From Deroplatys truncata (Eukaryota; Arthropoda; Insecta; Mantodea; Mantidae): a DNA stretch of 64,000 nt. The notes under the pieces were generated by a model that worked only from the letters and a program-made list of their open reading frames with translations, had not been told where the DNA came from and ran no database searches. Position 1 is the stretch's first letter. Every line of letters begins with the position of its first letter. This document shows, piece after piece, positions 1 through 12,480 of this stretch. A program made the position numbers and the translations under genes. The stretch lies in contig CM060980.1 of the NCBI GenBank assembly GCA_030765065.1, forward strand, positions 64,836,364 through 64,900,363, written 5' to 3'.

Positions 1-300
1 CGACAATGATTTTATAATGTTAAATATAATGACTGTTTCTGAAAAATATGATAACTGGGCAAGGTGTATACGGAGGCATAGGAATTCCATGGAGAGTGTT
101 TTGACACTCAGGGAAAGCAGAATCATTTAAAGAAGATGTCATTTAAATCAAATGATAAGATTAGTTAACTAAACAGATTTATAAGGTGTATGCAATAATA
201 TGAAGGTGTTCGAATAAAAAATACAAAAATAATAATAAAACTTTTTCCCCTTTCTTGACAACATAGAATGAAACAAGTAATACCGTGTCCTCGTAAGTAT
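1..300. other. AT-rich sequence without recognisable features
   Basis: I see no open frame of coding character, no repeat shared with the rest of the window and no RNA gene here. It leads directly into the 93-bp tandem array. Confidence 0.5.
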
Positions 301-698
301 ACTTTTAAGCACTCCAACTTGTCTTTAGAATGAAACATAATATTATGATTTCAGAAGGAAAGCACCTCCTGTTAAGGCTATGAAAATCTTACAACTTTTA
401 AGCACTCAAACTTGTCTTTAGAATGAAACATAATATTATGATTTCAGAAGGAAAGCACCTCCTGTTAAGGCGAGGAAAGTCTTTCAACTTTTAAGCACTC
501 CAACTTGTCTTTAGAATGAAACATAATATTATGATTTCAGAAGGAAAGCACCTCCTGTTAAGGCTATGAAAATCTTTCAACTTTTAAGCACTCAAACTTG
601 TCTTTAGAATGAAACATAATATTATGATTTCAGAAGGAAAGCACCTCCTGTTAAGCCTAAAGAAAAATCCTTCAACTTTTAAGCACTGAAACGTCTAG
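301..698. repeat. 93-bp tandem repeat array, about 4.3 copies
   Basis: Four consecutive units begin with ACTTTTAAGCACTC at 301, 394, 487 and 580, and a partial fifth begins at 675. The first three spacings are exactly 93 bp and the last is 95 bp. Each unit carries a nearly invariant core with the motifs CTTGTCTTTAGAATGAAAC and GAAAGCACCTCCTGTTAAG. Variation is concentrated in the short linker after that core. The fifth unit diverges after about 20 bases, which marks the array edge. This is a minisatellite, and no coding role is apparent. Confidence 0.95.
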
Positions 699-3365
699 GT
701 GAATACGTTATTTTTAGACCGATGCATAGAATTATTTCAGAATTTCAAGTACTTATACATTTTGACCCTATTCACTCTGACTTGTTATAGTTATAACATA
801 AATTTCCAATTCACCCATATAACATTTGAGGGTGCAACAATTTTTACGGTAAGTATCTGGAACAGGCAGTTACATCTTCAGCCTACGCCAGTTCTGGCTG
901 TAGGGGATCATCTTTCTCTGTCAGAAGGTACTCCTACACAGAGCGGCTTCCTGGAGTGTTCATCTGATTCGTATTGCTGTTGGAATTACAAGGCGCTATC
1001 CGCTAGAACAGCCGTGTTAATCTTCCGAACAATGTAACCACAAGTTACCCAATTTAATGTTAAAGTACTTATCAACTAAACCAACATTGCCGCACTAAGT
1101 AATTAGAATGTTAGTATCAGTTATCGGTATACCAATAATGGATGAGGAGAGGCCAGAGTGTTTACTCATTTCGAATGAATCTCGATTCATCCTCCATTGT
1201 AGTTCAGGAGATACGTGCAGCTTAATATTATAAAACAAAATTTTCTAAATGCTTTTTACTCTATAAAGTGATTGTTTGAGAACGTTTTCATAAACATTTT
1301 GTTATGCAGCTGCAATATTTTGAATTCATGATAACACGCATCTTAGCAATTGAAGTAACTGGTTGGCCAAATATTTGTTTTTCATTTTTTACATATTTCT
1401 GCAATGACGATTTTCAAGTATCATTTTTTTGATACCTTGTAAACTAGAAACATGCACTGGCGAAGTTATTTTTTACTTATTTATATCAGTTGCATCTTCA
1501 AGATTATGTAAAACATATCTCCTCTCCTGAATATTTAAAAATGAAGTAGTACTGAAAGATGTTGCAAAAACCATGATTTCACTTCAGTATCGCATTATAA
1601 AGATTATATTTGTCGTCACAGTGTTTCAAAAAGACCACAAAACAGTTTATAAACAGCAGAGCCCTCAGGAAAATGCTGCATCCTAATATGAACAACCGCC
1701 ATTTTGCATGTTTAAAACATTAAAATGACACATTTCATTATACCATTCTGTTTACGATAGAGAAATATAACAATTAGAAATTTTACTGGCTACCACAGTA
1801 ATAGAGAGATAAGTATTGAACTTTTGAAAACTATCTGGTGAAAGCTGCTCGGCAATTAGCTTAGTGCATTGACAACCACTGCAGATTCAAAGTCTAGAAT
1901 ATCTAGATACAACGCTACCTTTTATTTAACAAAACCTAGATGCATGTAGCAATAGCGTAGCCAAAAATAATAATTTCCATAATGATATCTATAAGAAGTG
2001 CATCCGGTGAGGATGGATTCAATTTATTTTCTCCAATTGTTGATGACCATGAGATAGTTTCACACCTTTTCATAATTTCCATCCTCATTCGAACAATTGC
2101 ATTTATTTCATGTTTCATTGCAAGCAGATACACTGCTCATTAAGTCAATACACATTCAGAATTATATTTTGAAGAACATTGATATTTTTTTCATTTCTAT
2201 TGCCCGTTTGACCAGGTATAGTAGGTATATAGTATAATATACTTTGACTAGGTATAAGTTTTTTCTATTGGTTTTTCATTAGGGAGTGCACATTCGCACT
2301 GCAGAGGATAGGGAATAGACGCGAGACTTCTGGATGGAGAAGCCAGAACGCTGATCACTTGACTGCAGAGGCAGTCTGATAACGTGTTCTGGTGATAAGA
2401 ATGAGAAACCGAAAGGCGGTGAGCTTGCATAGTTAGCTGTCAATTCATTTCTTCATACTCAAGCCCCAGTGATAAAATATAATCGTCCAATGACTTTACG
2501 ATTTGTTTAGAATAATCACCAATAACCTTAGTATGATATTTTCTTAAACATGCTACCAACGAACCACGTTTTACAATGACTGTTATAGAATCAGCTTGAA
2601 ATTTGGAATAATGGCTGTAGATAAAGTCTCATGCGCACAAAATCTTATTTGTCATCGTTTACTTAAATGTTTTAGCATCGCTGTTAGTATCTTTATACAT
2701 GTCTACCATATCATGTCTGGAATGTCTGCTGTTGTAAGAAGCAAGTTTAAAACGCTAAGCTGTAAAACATACTTCGATGTTAAGAGTTTTCGGATACTGT
2801 GGATATGGGTATGATAATTTAGAGAACCATAATGGTGGTTATTTCTGAAGTAACACGGAGACAACTAAAGTGCTGAAGCATTTACAAGTGTTGAAACGAA
2901 AACCATCAAGAGTAAAGGTAGTTACGGTTGGACTAAGAACATATTGTATTATAAATAATGCGTAACAGACAATGCAGTTTCTCTTACTCACTACCTGTTT
3001 CCTGGTACTTTAGTGTACTATTCACATAAAAGAATTTTTCTTCCATCGCTTTTAATTAATCACGATCTACTTATAAACCGCTTGAAATTAAGTAATCCGG
3101 ACTTTATGCAAGACCCGCAGACATCCATTTAATTTATTCAGAAATGGATCTTTGTCTTCCTTGATCTCGTGCAGGGATGTAATTATATAATTCCTGATTT
3201 CCAAATGTGTTACCAAAATGGCAAAACAAAGTGCAATTAAACTGGCAGAGTTTAAACAAGAATTGCAAACATTTCAGAAATGTTTAATGCAATGGAAAGT
3301 TTTATATGCGCTATTTACTTTAATTTGCTCCATCTGTTTACTGTGATAAATACTTGTCTTTTATT
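699..3365. other. Unassigned AT-rich stretch
   Basis: There are a few short open frames, for example 699-1037 on the plus strand, which starts at the edge of the tandem array. None has recognisable domains, codon character or flanking splice signals that would make it a gene. The somewhat GC-richer pieces at about 860-1030 and 2280-2430 could be old transposon fragments. I recognise nothing specific. Confidence 0.4.
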
Positions 3366-3722
3366 TTATACTTACTTACTTAGTCGGGTTACCTCCCAAA
3401 TGTAGGACTGATATCCCCTAGGACTTACAACCGTGCCTAGAATCACAGGCCTGTAGAGGAGCAGACGAACATGAAGTCATAGAATGAATAACCCGGAACG
3501 GCCATTCCGTAGCCAGGAATGAGAGCGAGGGAAAATGATGACATGAAATGAAGGAAATGGATGAAAGGAAAGGTGATGATGGAGTAATTGGTGGAAGGAA
3601 TGGCGGGGTAAACCGCCCAGACGCCGCTTCGTCAACCACAAGTACTACTGCTTGGTCCCTGGTATCGAACCCGCCTTGGTGTAAGGCGAGCGGTCTAACC
3701 ACTCGGCCACGGAATCGCCTTT
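3366..3722 (-). mobile_element. tRNA-derived SINE, reverse strand
   Basis: Read on the minus strand, the element starts near 3722 with a tRNA-like head. An A box TGGCCGAGTGG (complement of 3699-3709) fits the TRGYNNARNNG consensus, and a B box GGTTCGATACC (complement of 3661-3671) fits GGTTCGANNCC exactly. The body contains AAGCGGCGTCTGGGCGG (complement of 3613-3629), which is shared with the SINEs at 24.7 and 30.8 kb. It also has the 3' motif TTGTAAGTCCTAGGGG, close to the one in the 30.8-kb copy. The 3' end runs into a short (AAGT)n tail. These are the parts of an RNA polymerase III-transcribed SINE mobilised by a non-LTR reverse transcriptase. The overlapping open frames on both strands are incidental. 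Confidence 0.85.
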
Positions 3723-5240
3723 TTATTTTATAAGAAAATGAATTCATTCGCTGTGACAAATTGTAAAAAAACGTTGGAGAAATGGGAATGGAGAAATTCC
3801 AAGAAACCTTTTGCCTAGCGTACTTAAAAGATATGTCTTAAATACGAAGTTTAGAGTTTTGAGTCACACAGAACGCTCGCGCACGAACGCAGTTAAATAC
3901 ACACCCGTATGGAACTTTTCTTTAAAAAAATCTCTCTTATATTTCAGGTGGCCTCAAAAAGTCCGCTTCATGTGAAAACTTGGTAACGAATTTTTTAGTA
4001 GAATGTGATACTATGTGTCGAACTTTGCTATTGTTTATCGAGTCTGTGAGTATAATAGGACATTTAACAACTTACTGGGGAGACTTCATTCCCTTCATTG
4101 AAAGTTATCCTTTGAATTTGTTTAATTTTAAGATAACCTAACATCCTTGCATGGGAAGAAAACACAAAGGTCATTGGCAGAGTAAACAAAGCTTGTGATT
4201 TAAACAGTTTCAGGAATAAATTCATATCTTTAAAATCCAGAACAAGTACTTAAAAGTCATTATCAACCCCCATATAATTAAATAAACAGAAGCTGTTTCC
4301 CTAGCAAAAAATGACTTAATGCAGATGAACTTGCATGCGGTTTTATTATTTTTGCGCATAATTTTGCATGTGGTTAGCATGTATCGCAGCTTTCTGACAG
4401 ATTATTATGGAGATGCATTCTGAAACGTTCCCCCTTCCTTTTTTTCAATCATGAGGCTATTTTACCTGCCGGAATACATAAAGAGTACCATTTCAACAAT
4501 TACAAAATTAAACATTGAAGAGTAGGTATAATGGAGTAATTGCATTGTATAGAAGAGGAAATCGGAGCGCTTATTTGAACCTAATCTGCCTTTCCTTACT
4601 CTCTCCTCTCTTTCTTTCCCTCCTGTCTTGGATTATCTTCCTCTGTTTGGTGGACACAGAAGACACTGCCTTTGTTCAGATGCCTATCGGGAAGAAACTA
4701 TCACTGGATCACAGACGACCTTATATGAATGCTCGCCAAAAGGAGAATACGGTAATATGGAATGAAATTAATGATACGAACATTCATTTTGGTAAATAAT
4801 TCAGCTACAGAAAACGTCGAAAAAAGAACAAAAACATTCAGCTTGGCCAGCACCAGCGCTTTTAAACTTGCGACGTTCAGAATGCAAGTCAAAATCCGCT
4901 CGAGACATCTCGCTCGGTCCCAAAAATACAAGTATAAATTAGTTTGAACACAATAGAGCTATGTTTTAGGATTGTTCTTCCGCGTTTAAAGAACATATAT
5001 GGGAAAAACATTTGGGAAAACTGTAAAGTATTTTAGCGGAAATCATGTGCAATTCTGAAAGAGTAATGTAAAACGAGGTAAAACTTTGGTGAAAAGAGCT
5101 GGATGATTGTTTGCTTTCTTAATCTTTTACTCCGTTTTAGTTCCTAATAATTTTCCTTGCCAGACTGAATGCACAAATGTTTACTGTGACTCAAACTGTA
5201 TCAAACGCCAACAGTGCCGACTACACATAAAATACTTTAT
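3723..5240. other. Unassigned sequence
   Basis: There is an open frame of 94 codons at 4515-4799 with a hydrophobic segment. It has no recognised homology and no splice context, and another frame overlaps it on the opposite strand. I do not regard it as a gene. Nothing else stands out. Confidence 0.35.
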
Positions 5241-5500
5241 TATTGAAGGCATGCTCCGGAAAACGGGTTAGACCTCCTATCCTCCGGTTCCTGGCCGCGG
5301 AATGTGCCCGGGTTCGATCCCACCCAACGGGGTGCGGATTTTAAGTACCGTGCATAGGAATGGTGCCCACTCAGCATCGTGAGGAAAGTGAGGAGTTGCG
5401 ATAGACAGCGATCCCGGCCTCGTAAGCCATTTTTTCTGCTGGGGTTGCGTGGCCCAGATCCTTTGCGGGCTGCGGCGCCACAAGATTAAAACTTATTTCC
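5241..5500 (+). mobile_element. SINE-like fragment with B box
   Basis: This is a GC-rich island in AT-rich surroundings. It contains a perfect B-box motif, GGTTCGATCCC, at 5311-5321, preceded by a degenerate tRNA-like segment. A convincing A box is not seen. The body after the B box differs from the SINE at 3.4 kb, so it would be a separate SINE family. The antisense open frame across it is incidental. Confidence 0.5.
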
Positions 5501-5790
5501 CCCTATCCATTGTTGATTATGGGATCTGTTCTGGCTGTTCTAGCCTATTAGGCTATAATGTAGATATTTATAAATTTATTTCATTTTCTGAGACACCATC
5601 ACTGAATCTATGTTGTATTAAATTGTAGAGATCACACGTTAAAATGAGCATTGTTGTATAATAACCAGCTTATAAATTATTTATTATCAAAATTATCGTC
5701 ATTAGTATCAGTATTTGGACTTTAAGTACAATATAAATTGGCCGTGTCGAATTTACAATACAAATGCCTATAAAATATACAGTGTCTACA

Positions 5791-6290
5791 CGCGGCGGGA
5801 TGGCTCAGGCGGCAACGTCCTTGGCCGGCATTCGGAACGTCCGGGCGCGTTTCCCGGTGACCGACCACTCTTACCAGGGGTTTTTGGTGTTTTCCTTTGG
5901 TCACCTAGGTGAATGTGGTGGTGCATTCTACCATTTCTCCTTTTCCTCATTTCCTATCTTTTATCTCTCTCCCTTTCTCGTCTCAGAAAGTGTCTTCGGG
6001 TTTCATAGTGCGGCGAGAGTCGGGCAGTTGCTGCGCTTTGTACAGCATTTCTCCCCGTAAAACGCCAGGGTGCATTGGCTCGCTTTCTAGGGTGGCTTCT
6101 TCGCCTCTGATGGTGCCGGCGGGTGTTTCAAACATGAAAATATTAGGGACTTCCGTGCGCCTCTGTGGCTCAGCCTGCCTGCGGTCCTGCGTCTCCTTCA
6201 CTTCATTCCTGCCTCCCGGGGATATAGTCAAAATAGATTAGTTGGTCGCAGTGGCGAGGTGTCCCCCTCCGGTAAATACCTCATACAATG
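5791..6290 (+). mobile_element. GC-rich retroposon-like segment with tRNA-like head
   Basis: The segment starts with a tRNA-like stretch whose A box TGGCTCAGGCGG fits the consensus at about 5811-5822. The expected B box is degenerate. A second tRNA-like phrase, CTCTGTGGCTCAG, occurs at about 6161-6173, which suggests a composite or dimeric element. The phrase AATGAAGTGAAGGAGACGC on the minus strand resembles a phrase in the insertion at 58.8-59.3 kb, so the 3' half may be a shared retroposon body. Overlapping open frames on both strands have no recognised domains. Confidence 0.5.
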
Positions 6291-6529
6291 TTTACTATCA
6301 TTATAGCCAGTCTTACAACAAAAAGCTATGGATTGAAATAAAACTGAAATTAAAAATTGCAAATAGTACTGAAACATTCCTAGATTTTATAAAATGGGGC
6401 ATGTTTCAACATTAACCTTAACCGATCCTTCTATTATCTTATATTTAAATTCCTTATTCTCTCAGGAAACATATTATACATTAATTAAAACAAAAAATTA
6501 CTATTTTACTTAGATTAGAAAATACCATA

Positions 6530-7420
6530 TAAAAATCTGATGTGTTACACTCACATGACTTTCTCTACTCTTGTACAATCTATTTTTACAAACGCCTCTT
6601 CTCCAAATGCTTCATGTTAATCGAGAAATCGAGATGTCAATCTTATTGGTAATTTTCTTGTAGATGCGAGGGGAATATGGTAGCTTTTAAGCGATAGTCA
6701 AATATTTTATTGCTGGTTGCTATGCGGCGAATTCCATTCTCTTTGCATGTCTAGGACATAAAAAAATGAATAAAGAATTTGAGAAAAAGTATAAGTATTG
6801 GAAAATTTAAGGAAATAACAAGCAATATCTCGAAAACGGTTCACTCAACAAAAGAAATGTATATGACATAAGTTGTGTATTTCAACGCGATCTACATTTT
6901 TTGTGTAGTAAAATTTTGTCTATCTCTTATGGTTTACCAGTTATGCAAAAGTCGTTCACAATGAAGAATACTTTTGGAGACATTCCCAGAAAATTCGAGA
7001 TATACATTTCATTTCTCATGACTTTATCTTAAACATATGATATTTTCATCAAAATCGTTAGAGCCATTTTTGAGAAAATTAAAATTTTCGAAAAATGTTC
7101 CATGTAAAGGGTAGTCTGGGGTGGGGGGATTTTCTTGAAAACCTTCGTGTCGCATCTCTGGAAGATACTGAACCTAAATACCAAGTTTGGTGTTTATCCG
7201 ACTGTTCGTTTTTGAGTTATGCTGTTCACAGACACACACACAGACACAGACACACACATACACACACACACACAGACATACACACGGACATGTTTCCAAA
7301 AATGCTTTTTTTGGATTCAGGAGGTCTCAAAACATGTATTTGCAGTGAAATCTCGGTATCGAATTTTTGGGTGGAATGCAATACTTCCCCTACTTACTAT
7401 ACATAGTAGAGAAGTAAAAA
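6530..7420 (+). repeat. Family R repeat, full-length copy
   Basis: This is a complete copy of the dominant repeat. It starts AAAAATCTGATGTGTTACACTC, carries the subterminal motif ACTTTCTCTACT at 6558-6569, and ends with the inverse motif AGTAGAGAAGTAAAA near 7405-7420. Internally, in order, there are a CTATCTCTTATGGTTTACCAG box, an AGAGCCATTTTTGAGAAAAT box, a TTCTTGAAAACCTTCGTGTCGCATC box, a (CA)n tract at about 7230-7275 and the CTCGGTATCGAATTTTTGG box. The 103-codon frame here recurs in degraded form in the other copies, as expected from shared descent. It has no start or stop conservation that would indicate a protein. Confidence 0.9.
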
Positions 7421-9039
7421 TGTATTATATATTCCCAATCTGTATTTTCTCTTCACAATATTAAAGTAAATTGTAAACAGTTAAAATATCCTCTCTCATA
7501 AAATAAAGGTCTGCAGAATTAGTTAGATAAAGATCTAGGGACTATTCTTATGGCCTTCTTTTGCAACAATAAAATGTCTGGACTTAAAAACAATGTTTTG
7601 GGTCAAAATTTCTTGTTTGAAACCAAACATCTCCATTTGAAACTTTTTTAAACAGCGATATGGAAAATTATGACATTATAGACGTCATAATCTTCACTAG
7701 TACAGATATTTTTTCTTAAATATTATGGTGTAAGATTGTACAGTTTACTACTAAGAAAGTATTATAGGAATTATAATCCATCATTTCAATTCAGATTCTG
7801 AGAAAGCTAACGATGAAACTTTTCTGCATTAAACAATGCTCCACAACTAAAATGTTTGAAAATATATTACACTCTGTACAAAATACCAATCAAGAAACGG
7901 AAAAGAAAATGTTATGAAATAATTTATTCTTAGAAGCAGTAACGATTTTCAGTTGTTTTTCAAGAATTCACACCGAGATTTCAGCAGAAACACACGTCTT
8001 TGTGCATCTTGAAACACTAAAAATGTTTTTATAGATAGGTTCGCGCGTTCGTCTGTGAACAGCTTATGAAGAAAGAGAAAAAGTCGAATAAACATAATTC
8101 AAATTTAAGTAAGATGTTTTATAAGGATAGAAATAAGAGACTTTCGGGAAATATCCCAATCAGTTATTTTCTTAAAAATGGCTCTATAAATGTTGACCAA
8201 AAATACCATGTGTTTATGATAAACGCATGAAAAATAAAACGTCTGTGTTAAATTTCCTGTAAACAGCATTTGAAATCCTCTTTATCCTTATAGAACCTTA
8301 ATTATTGGGAAGCTATAAGATATAGGAAGCATATTACAGGTAAATTGTAGCATACAAATGTAGAAGTTACTTCAATGAAAAATGTTTTTGCAACATTTAA
8401 ACTTTCCAAAGTATTCATGTTATTTGTCTAAATTTTGCAGTATTCTATGCAGTATATTTGAAATACTAAGTGATCATTGTTTTGTTTGTTATGAGAATCA
8501 TATATTGGCTTGCTTTGTAGCAGTTGATTATCCACTCAGCCTCCTGTAAGTTCTTGTGTACCTATAGAGAACTGTACACTGAAATCACTTTTGGAAAAGA
8601 ATTATCGAGATTAACAGAAGTAAGTTAGAAAAAAATAAGCGTTTGTACGCATACTTGATCAAATAGCTAAGAAAATAAATTATAATATGTAGAAAAAGGT
8701 ATAGGATTATTACCATATTCTGTTTACAACAGTTTCTGAATTTTGTGTTATGAAGTAGGGTAGAGGCACAACGTTTTGCCACAAGTCTGTACGTATGTAA
8801 AAGTAGGTAATTGTCAACTTTCTGGGGAAATTGATTTAAGATTAGTTTTGGAAATGGGCTTTCTTGTTTAAGAAAACGTGCTGCCTACATCCCCGTATCG
8901 TTCAATTGCGTTAACAGCAAGCACATCTGAAAGGAAAAGTCACCAGAAGTGTGCTTTGCACAACTTTATTTAGATGGGATGACAGATTATGTCTGCAGCT
9001 CATTTTTACACAGGATTAATGTGCAGAAACCTATTTTTG

Positions 9040-9370
9040 AGCCACCCAGTGCAACCCTCACTCTAGGTAATGGAGTCAGCTAGCAGAGGACCCCCCGCGG
9101 GGACGCGAGGCACTTAGGTTCAGTGGGGTAATGAAGTACTCTCCACTTGCCGCCGCCATTGTCTGCCCCTCGCGCGCACACAACATTCTTAAGCTATTGA
9201 CATTACAAAACTTTTCATTTCGTTTTTACTAAAATATAAACAGCAGGGCATCTCCCCGTTTTTAGCCACTCTTTGCAAGATTAAAAGTTATTCCGCCCTC
9301 GCCGCCTCCCGGAGCGTTGAGTCATTTAATAGGCCCTTAGGTCCCAGAAGTTCGTTTGAGAGGGGATGAC
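9040..9370. promoter_or_regulatory. GC-richer islet, possible regulatory element
   Basis: This is a local rise in GC and CpG content inside very AT-rich DNA, with runs such as CCCCCCGCGGGGACGCGAGG and CCGCCCTCGCCGCCTCCCGG. No SINE boxes or family R boxes are present. It could be an unmethylated regulatory island or an unrecognised transposon piece. No transcription start motif is clear. Confidence 0.25.
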
Positions 9371-9533
9371 TTTTGATTATAAATATCCTAACAAAATGAC
9401 TTTTAGGAAAAGTAGAAATAAAAATGCATTTTAGTGTGCGCTGAGCAAGTGGCTTCCAACTTGCATAATAACTTATCTTTCTTTTCCCACCTTATTCGCA
9501 ACAACGAAATGTGAACCTCCTAACCTTTGAATC

Positions 9534-9549
9534 TTAATTAGATTAATTA
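9534..9549. promoter_or_regulatory. Paired TTAATTA homeodomain-type sites
   Basis: Two TTAATTA cores lie two bases apart (9534-9540 and 9543-9549), giving a dense homeodomain-type binding motif close to the GC-richer islet. In AT-rich DNA this may be chance. Confidence 0.2.
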
Positions 9550-12289
9550 TATGCTCTGCCTTATTTATGTTTGTTTTATATTTGTTCTCCATGTATCATC
9601 TGTTTCTTTAACTTGGTTAATCAAAATCTTTCAAATAGTTTTGTCTAGAAAACGTCACAGTTACCAACTATTACTTTGTAATTTTGCTGTCTCAGATACT
9701 AGTTTAATTTCTAAAAATATTATATGAACTTGCATTCTTTTGGTTATTTCCTTTTCTGCCTCCTTCTGTGAGTTAAAGGCTACTTGTTGACCCATTCTAA
9801 CGGTTTCTAAAATGGGCACGGAATTAAGATTATTCTACATGAAGAGACTTAAAATATACGTTTTAAGGTTTATTTCCCAAAACACACATTGAATGAATGT
9901 TACAGATGCTACGGCACTATTTTCACCACAAAACGAACGTATCTCAGTTTAACGCTATGCGTTCGCTTGATCCAATGTGCTTAAGTTATTGCACTTATTT
10001 AATGTCATAAACTGTGTCTATATTATTCGTATTATACGGAAATTCCATTTGTAATACACACTTTTAGTGAAACAAATAAAACATTGCCTTTTATATTACA
10101 TAGCAAAACTATTTACACACAAATACACTCGTCTTAGGAATTGTTATCAATCACTGTATAGTAAGGGGGTAAAGAATAACTAAGGAAGTTGTTTTGTTCC
10201 TCTTATCATCAAAAAACAAAAGAACGAAAAAAATAGCCTGAATATGTCTAATATGAAACTCCTCGTCGTCCTCCTCCCCATTATCATCTTTCGAGTACAG
10301 TTTAACCTTATATCTACCTCTGCCCCTGGTATGACCCCTGTAAGGATGCCATTAAGGGGTTAATAGGTATTCTTCAAGGAAATGCAAACTGCAGACTCTG
10401 TGGTAGACGGAAAATACTGCCTCCTAGCACATACTGCTAAATTGCGAGGCACTTGGAAGAAAACGTCATGCCTTTGGAAACTCAGCTTTGAACAGCTCTA
10501 AAGATTCTATTCCAAGAAAAGGAGTTCTGGCATTAACCAACACCAAAGAACTCGAATTCCTATAATAGGAAAAAGAGATTGCACAAAAGACCTTTAAAGT
10601 CGAGGATCGAGGGTCTCCGAATATTCAAAACATCCCTCATATTTAATCTAAGGAGTGAATTTCTATCATCATTGACAATACACCTTGAATATCTAGTTTT
10701 CAAGTTTCTAATTGTTGGTCATACAGCAGGGATTGTTTTGTCCAGCCTTGAAATTTTCATTTTAAGTTAGCTTTCTCTTTGTACTTCATTCGCGGCTTGC
10801 AGATGCTAAACATTACTTTAATTTAATACCTAACACCTTTGAACTGTAACTGTTTGATTGCTGAATCATCACTTAGTAAAATAGGCTACACAAGAAGAGG
10901 CCAATAGCTTGTCGACCTAAGAGATGATGTATCGACGATATGAAAAAAGACGATAAAGGATTGAAAGTAGTACATTGGCATGCATTGATGGCATTCAGAT
11001 TGAGAACGCTAGGACTTCAAACAAGCTGAGGTAGGACCCGAATAGGAATAATAAGGATTTTCTGAATATCAAACTAATGCACCGGTAAAATGGCAAATAT
11101 AAAAAATAAATAAGTAAATGTATCTGTAAACTCAATTAGTTGCTACCTTTCGTAATAAAACAACAAGCTTAACAATTTCTGGCATTTTATTTTATGTGTG
11201 TAAGAACTGAAATGAAGCTTTTTATTCCATGTTTTTCTTGAAGAGCTAACCTTTTATTCTCTCCTACAACAACTTCCATGCGGCTTACCTCCAATCAACA
11301 CAGTGAATACTACAGTAACAGTAATCAAGCAAGTAAATAACAGTTGTAAACAGCTCATTAGAAAATGGTTTGAGATTAACAGTTGAATAAACATGCACTC
11401 CCTTCACAGAAATGTTAATGTGTGTTGCAGAATTCTTAGGCAACAAATAAATTTTAAACTCCTCTTAGTTATAGGTTGGGGGTAATAAAGCACCAGTTTT
11501 ATATTAACTAACTCTGGTATGAAATCTTTTTATTATTCAGTTTCCAGAATTTGTGATGATGGGCCAGACTTACAGCTTTTAGTATGTAGAGATAAATGAG
11601 ATTTAAATATTGCAACACAATTTCACTCATAATATAAGAAAGTCATTTAATTCACAATACATGTAGGCAAATATTATATTTACAGACCTTTCATATTATC
11701 AAATAGAAATAAACTTTCCGTCTTTAACACCATTTGTCTTGCAAGTTCAAGGTTAATACAGAGTTTTGTTTGGGATCTGTAAATAACATTAAAATCCTAA
11801 GCCGCCTTATAAAAATCTATTAAAGCAGATTTAGTTTCGGGATTGAAACTAAACTTCTGAGGCCACACCTGCAGAAACAGGAATTCAGCCGAGCCAAAAG
11901 AAGTTAGTTAAACACACATTTATTTTACTTAAATACTCGTATATCCATGAATTAGTTAACGTTAAAAAGAAAATGAGCAATACAGACTCAGCTAAAATCC
12001 TTGCTTCTAATACAGAAAGAATAATAAGTGATCACTACTATAATTATGCCAAATGATATTATAAAGAAATCTTATTCATAATAATAAATTCAAGCGTCTT
12101 CTCTTTGTTCTCTTCATGTAAGTAAATTACATTTGATTTCCCATTGTCTCCTGCAATAAATCACTAGAGTAGATACATATGTATGCGGAAACTGAGAGCC
12201 TCTTTCGAAAGCAATACCATAAGCTGTTTCATTTTCAATAAGCATATCAAGTACTTAGACATGCGCACAATGTAACTTGTGGAATCCGT

Positions 12290-12480
12290 CATAAAGATTG
12301 GCGTGTAAAATCCGAGTTAATGCTGCGACTCATCGAGTCGCGTGAGAAAAGAACGCGGCATAAAATCGCTACAGCCAAATGACACACGCTCGTTAAATGA
12401 CAGACGTAAGCAAAAAGAGTTTCATATCGTTAAAAGAAGATTGAGAAATAAATGGTTTTATTCGCACGGTTGTACGAATA
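12290..12480. promoter_or_regulatory. CpG-containing islet with a perfect palindrome
   Basis: The islet has several CpG-rich words in AT-rich surroundings and a 7-bp inverted repeat, GCGACTC-ATC-GAGTCGC, at 12325-12341. It also contains AAATGACAGACG, which includes a TGACAG core of the kind bound by TALE homeodomains. A 67-codon frame crosses it but shows no domain. A conserved non-coding element is one reading. Confidence 0.25.

Noticed and set aside
3548-3733. Plus- and minus-strand frames over the 3.4-kb SINE
   Set aside because: The SINE is an RNA polymerase III unit; the frames are incidental to its GC-rich body.
7095-7406. 103-codon open frame that recurs at other loci (for example 20302, 25997, 30185, 38700) as a seemingly conserved peptide
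   Set aside because: The similarity follows the DNA repeat family, includes the (CA)n tract read as Thr-His, and lacks conserved starts, stops or synonymous bias.
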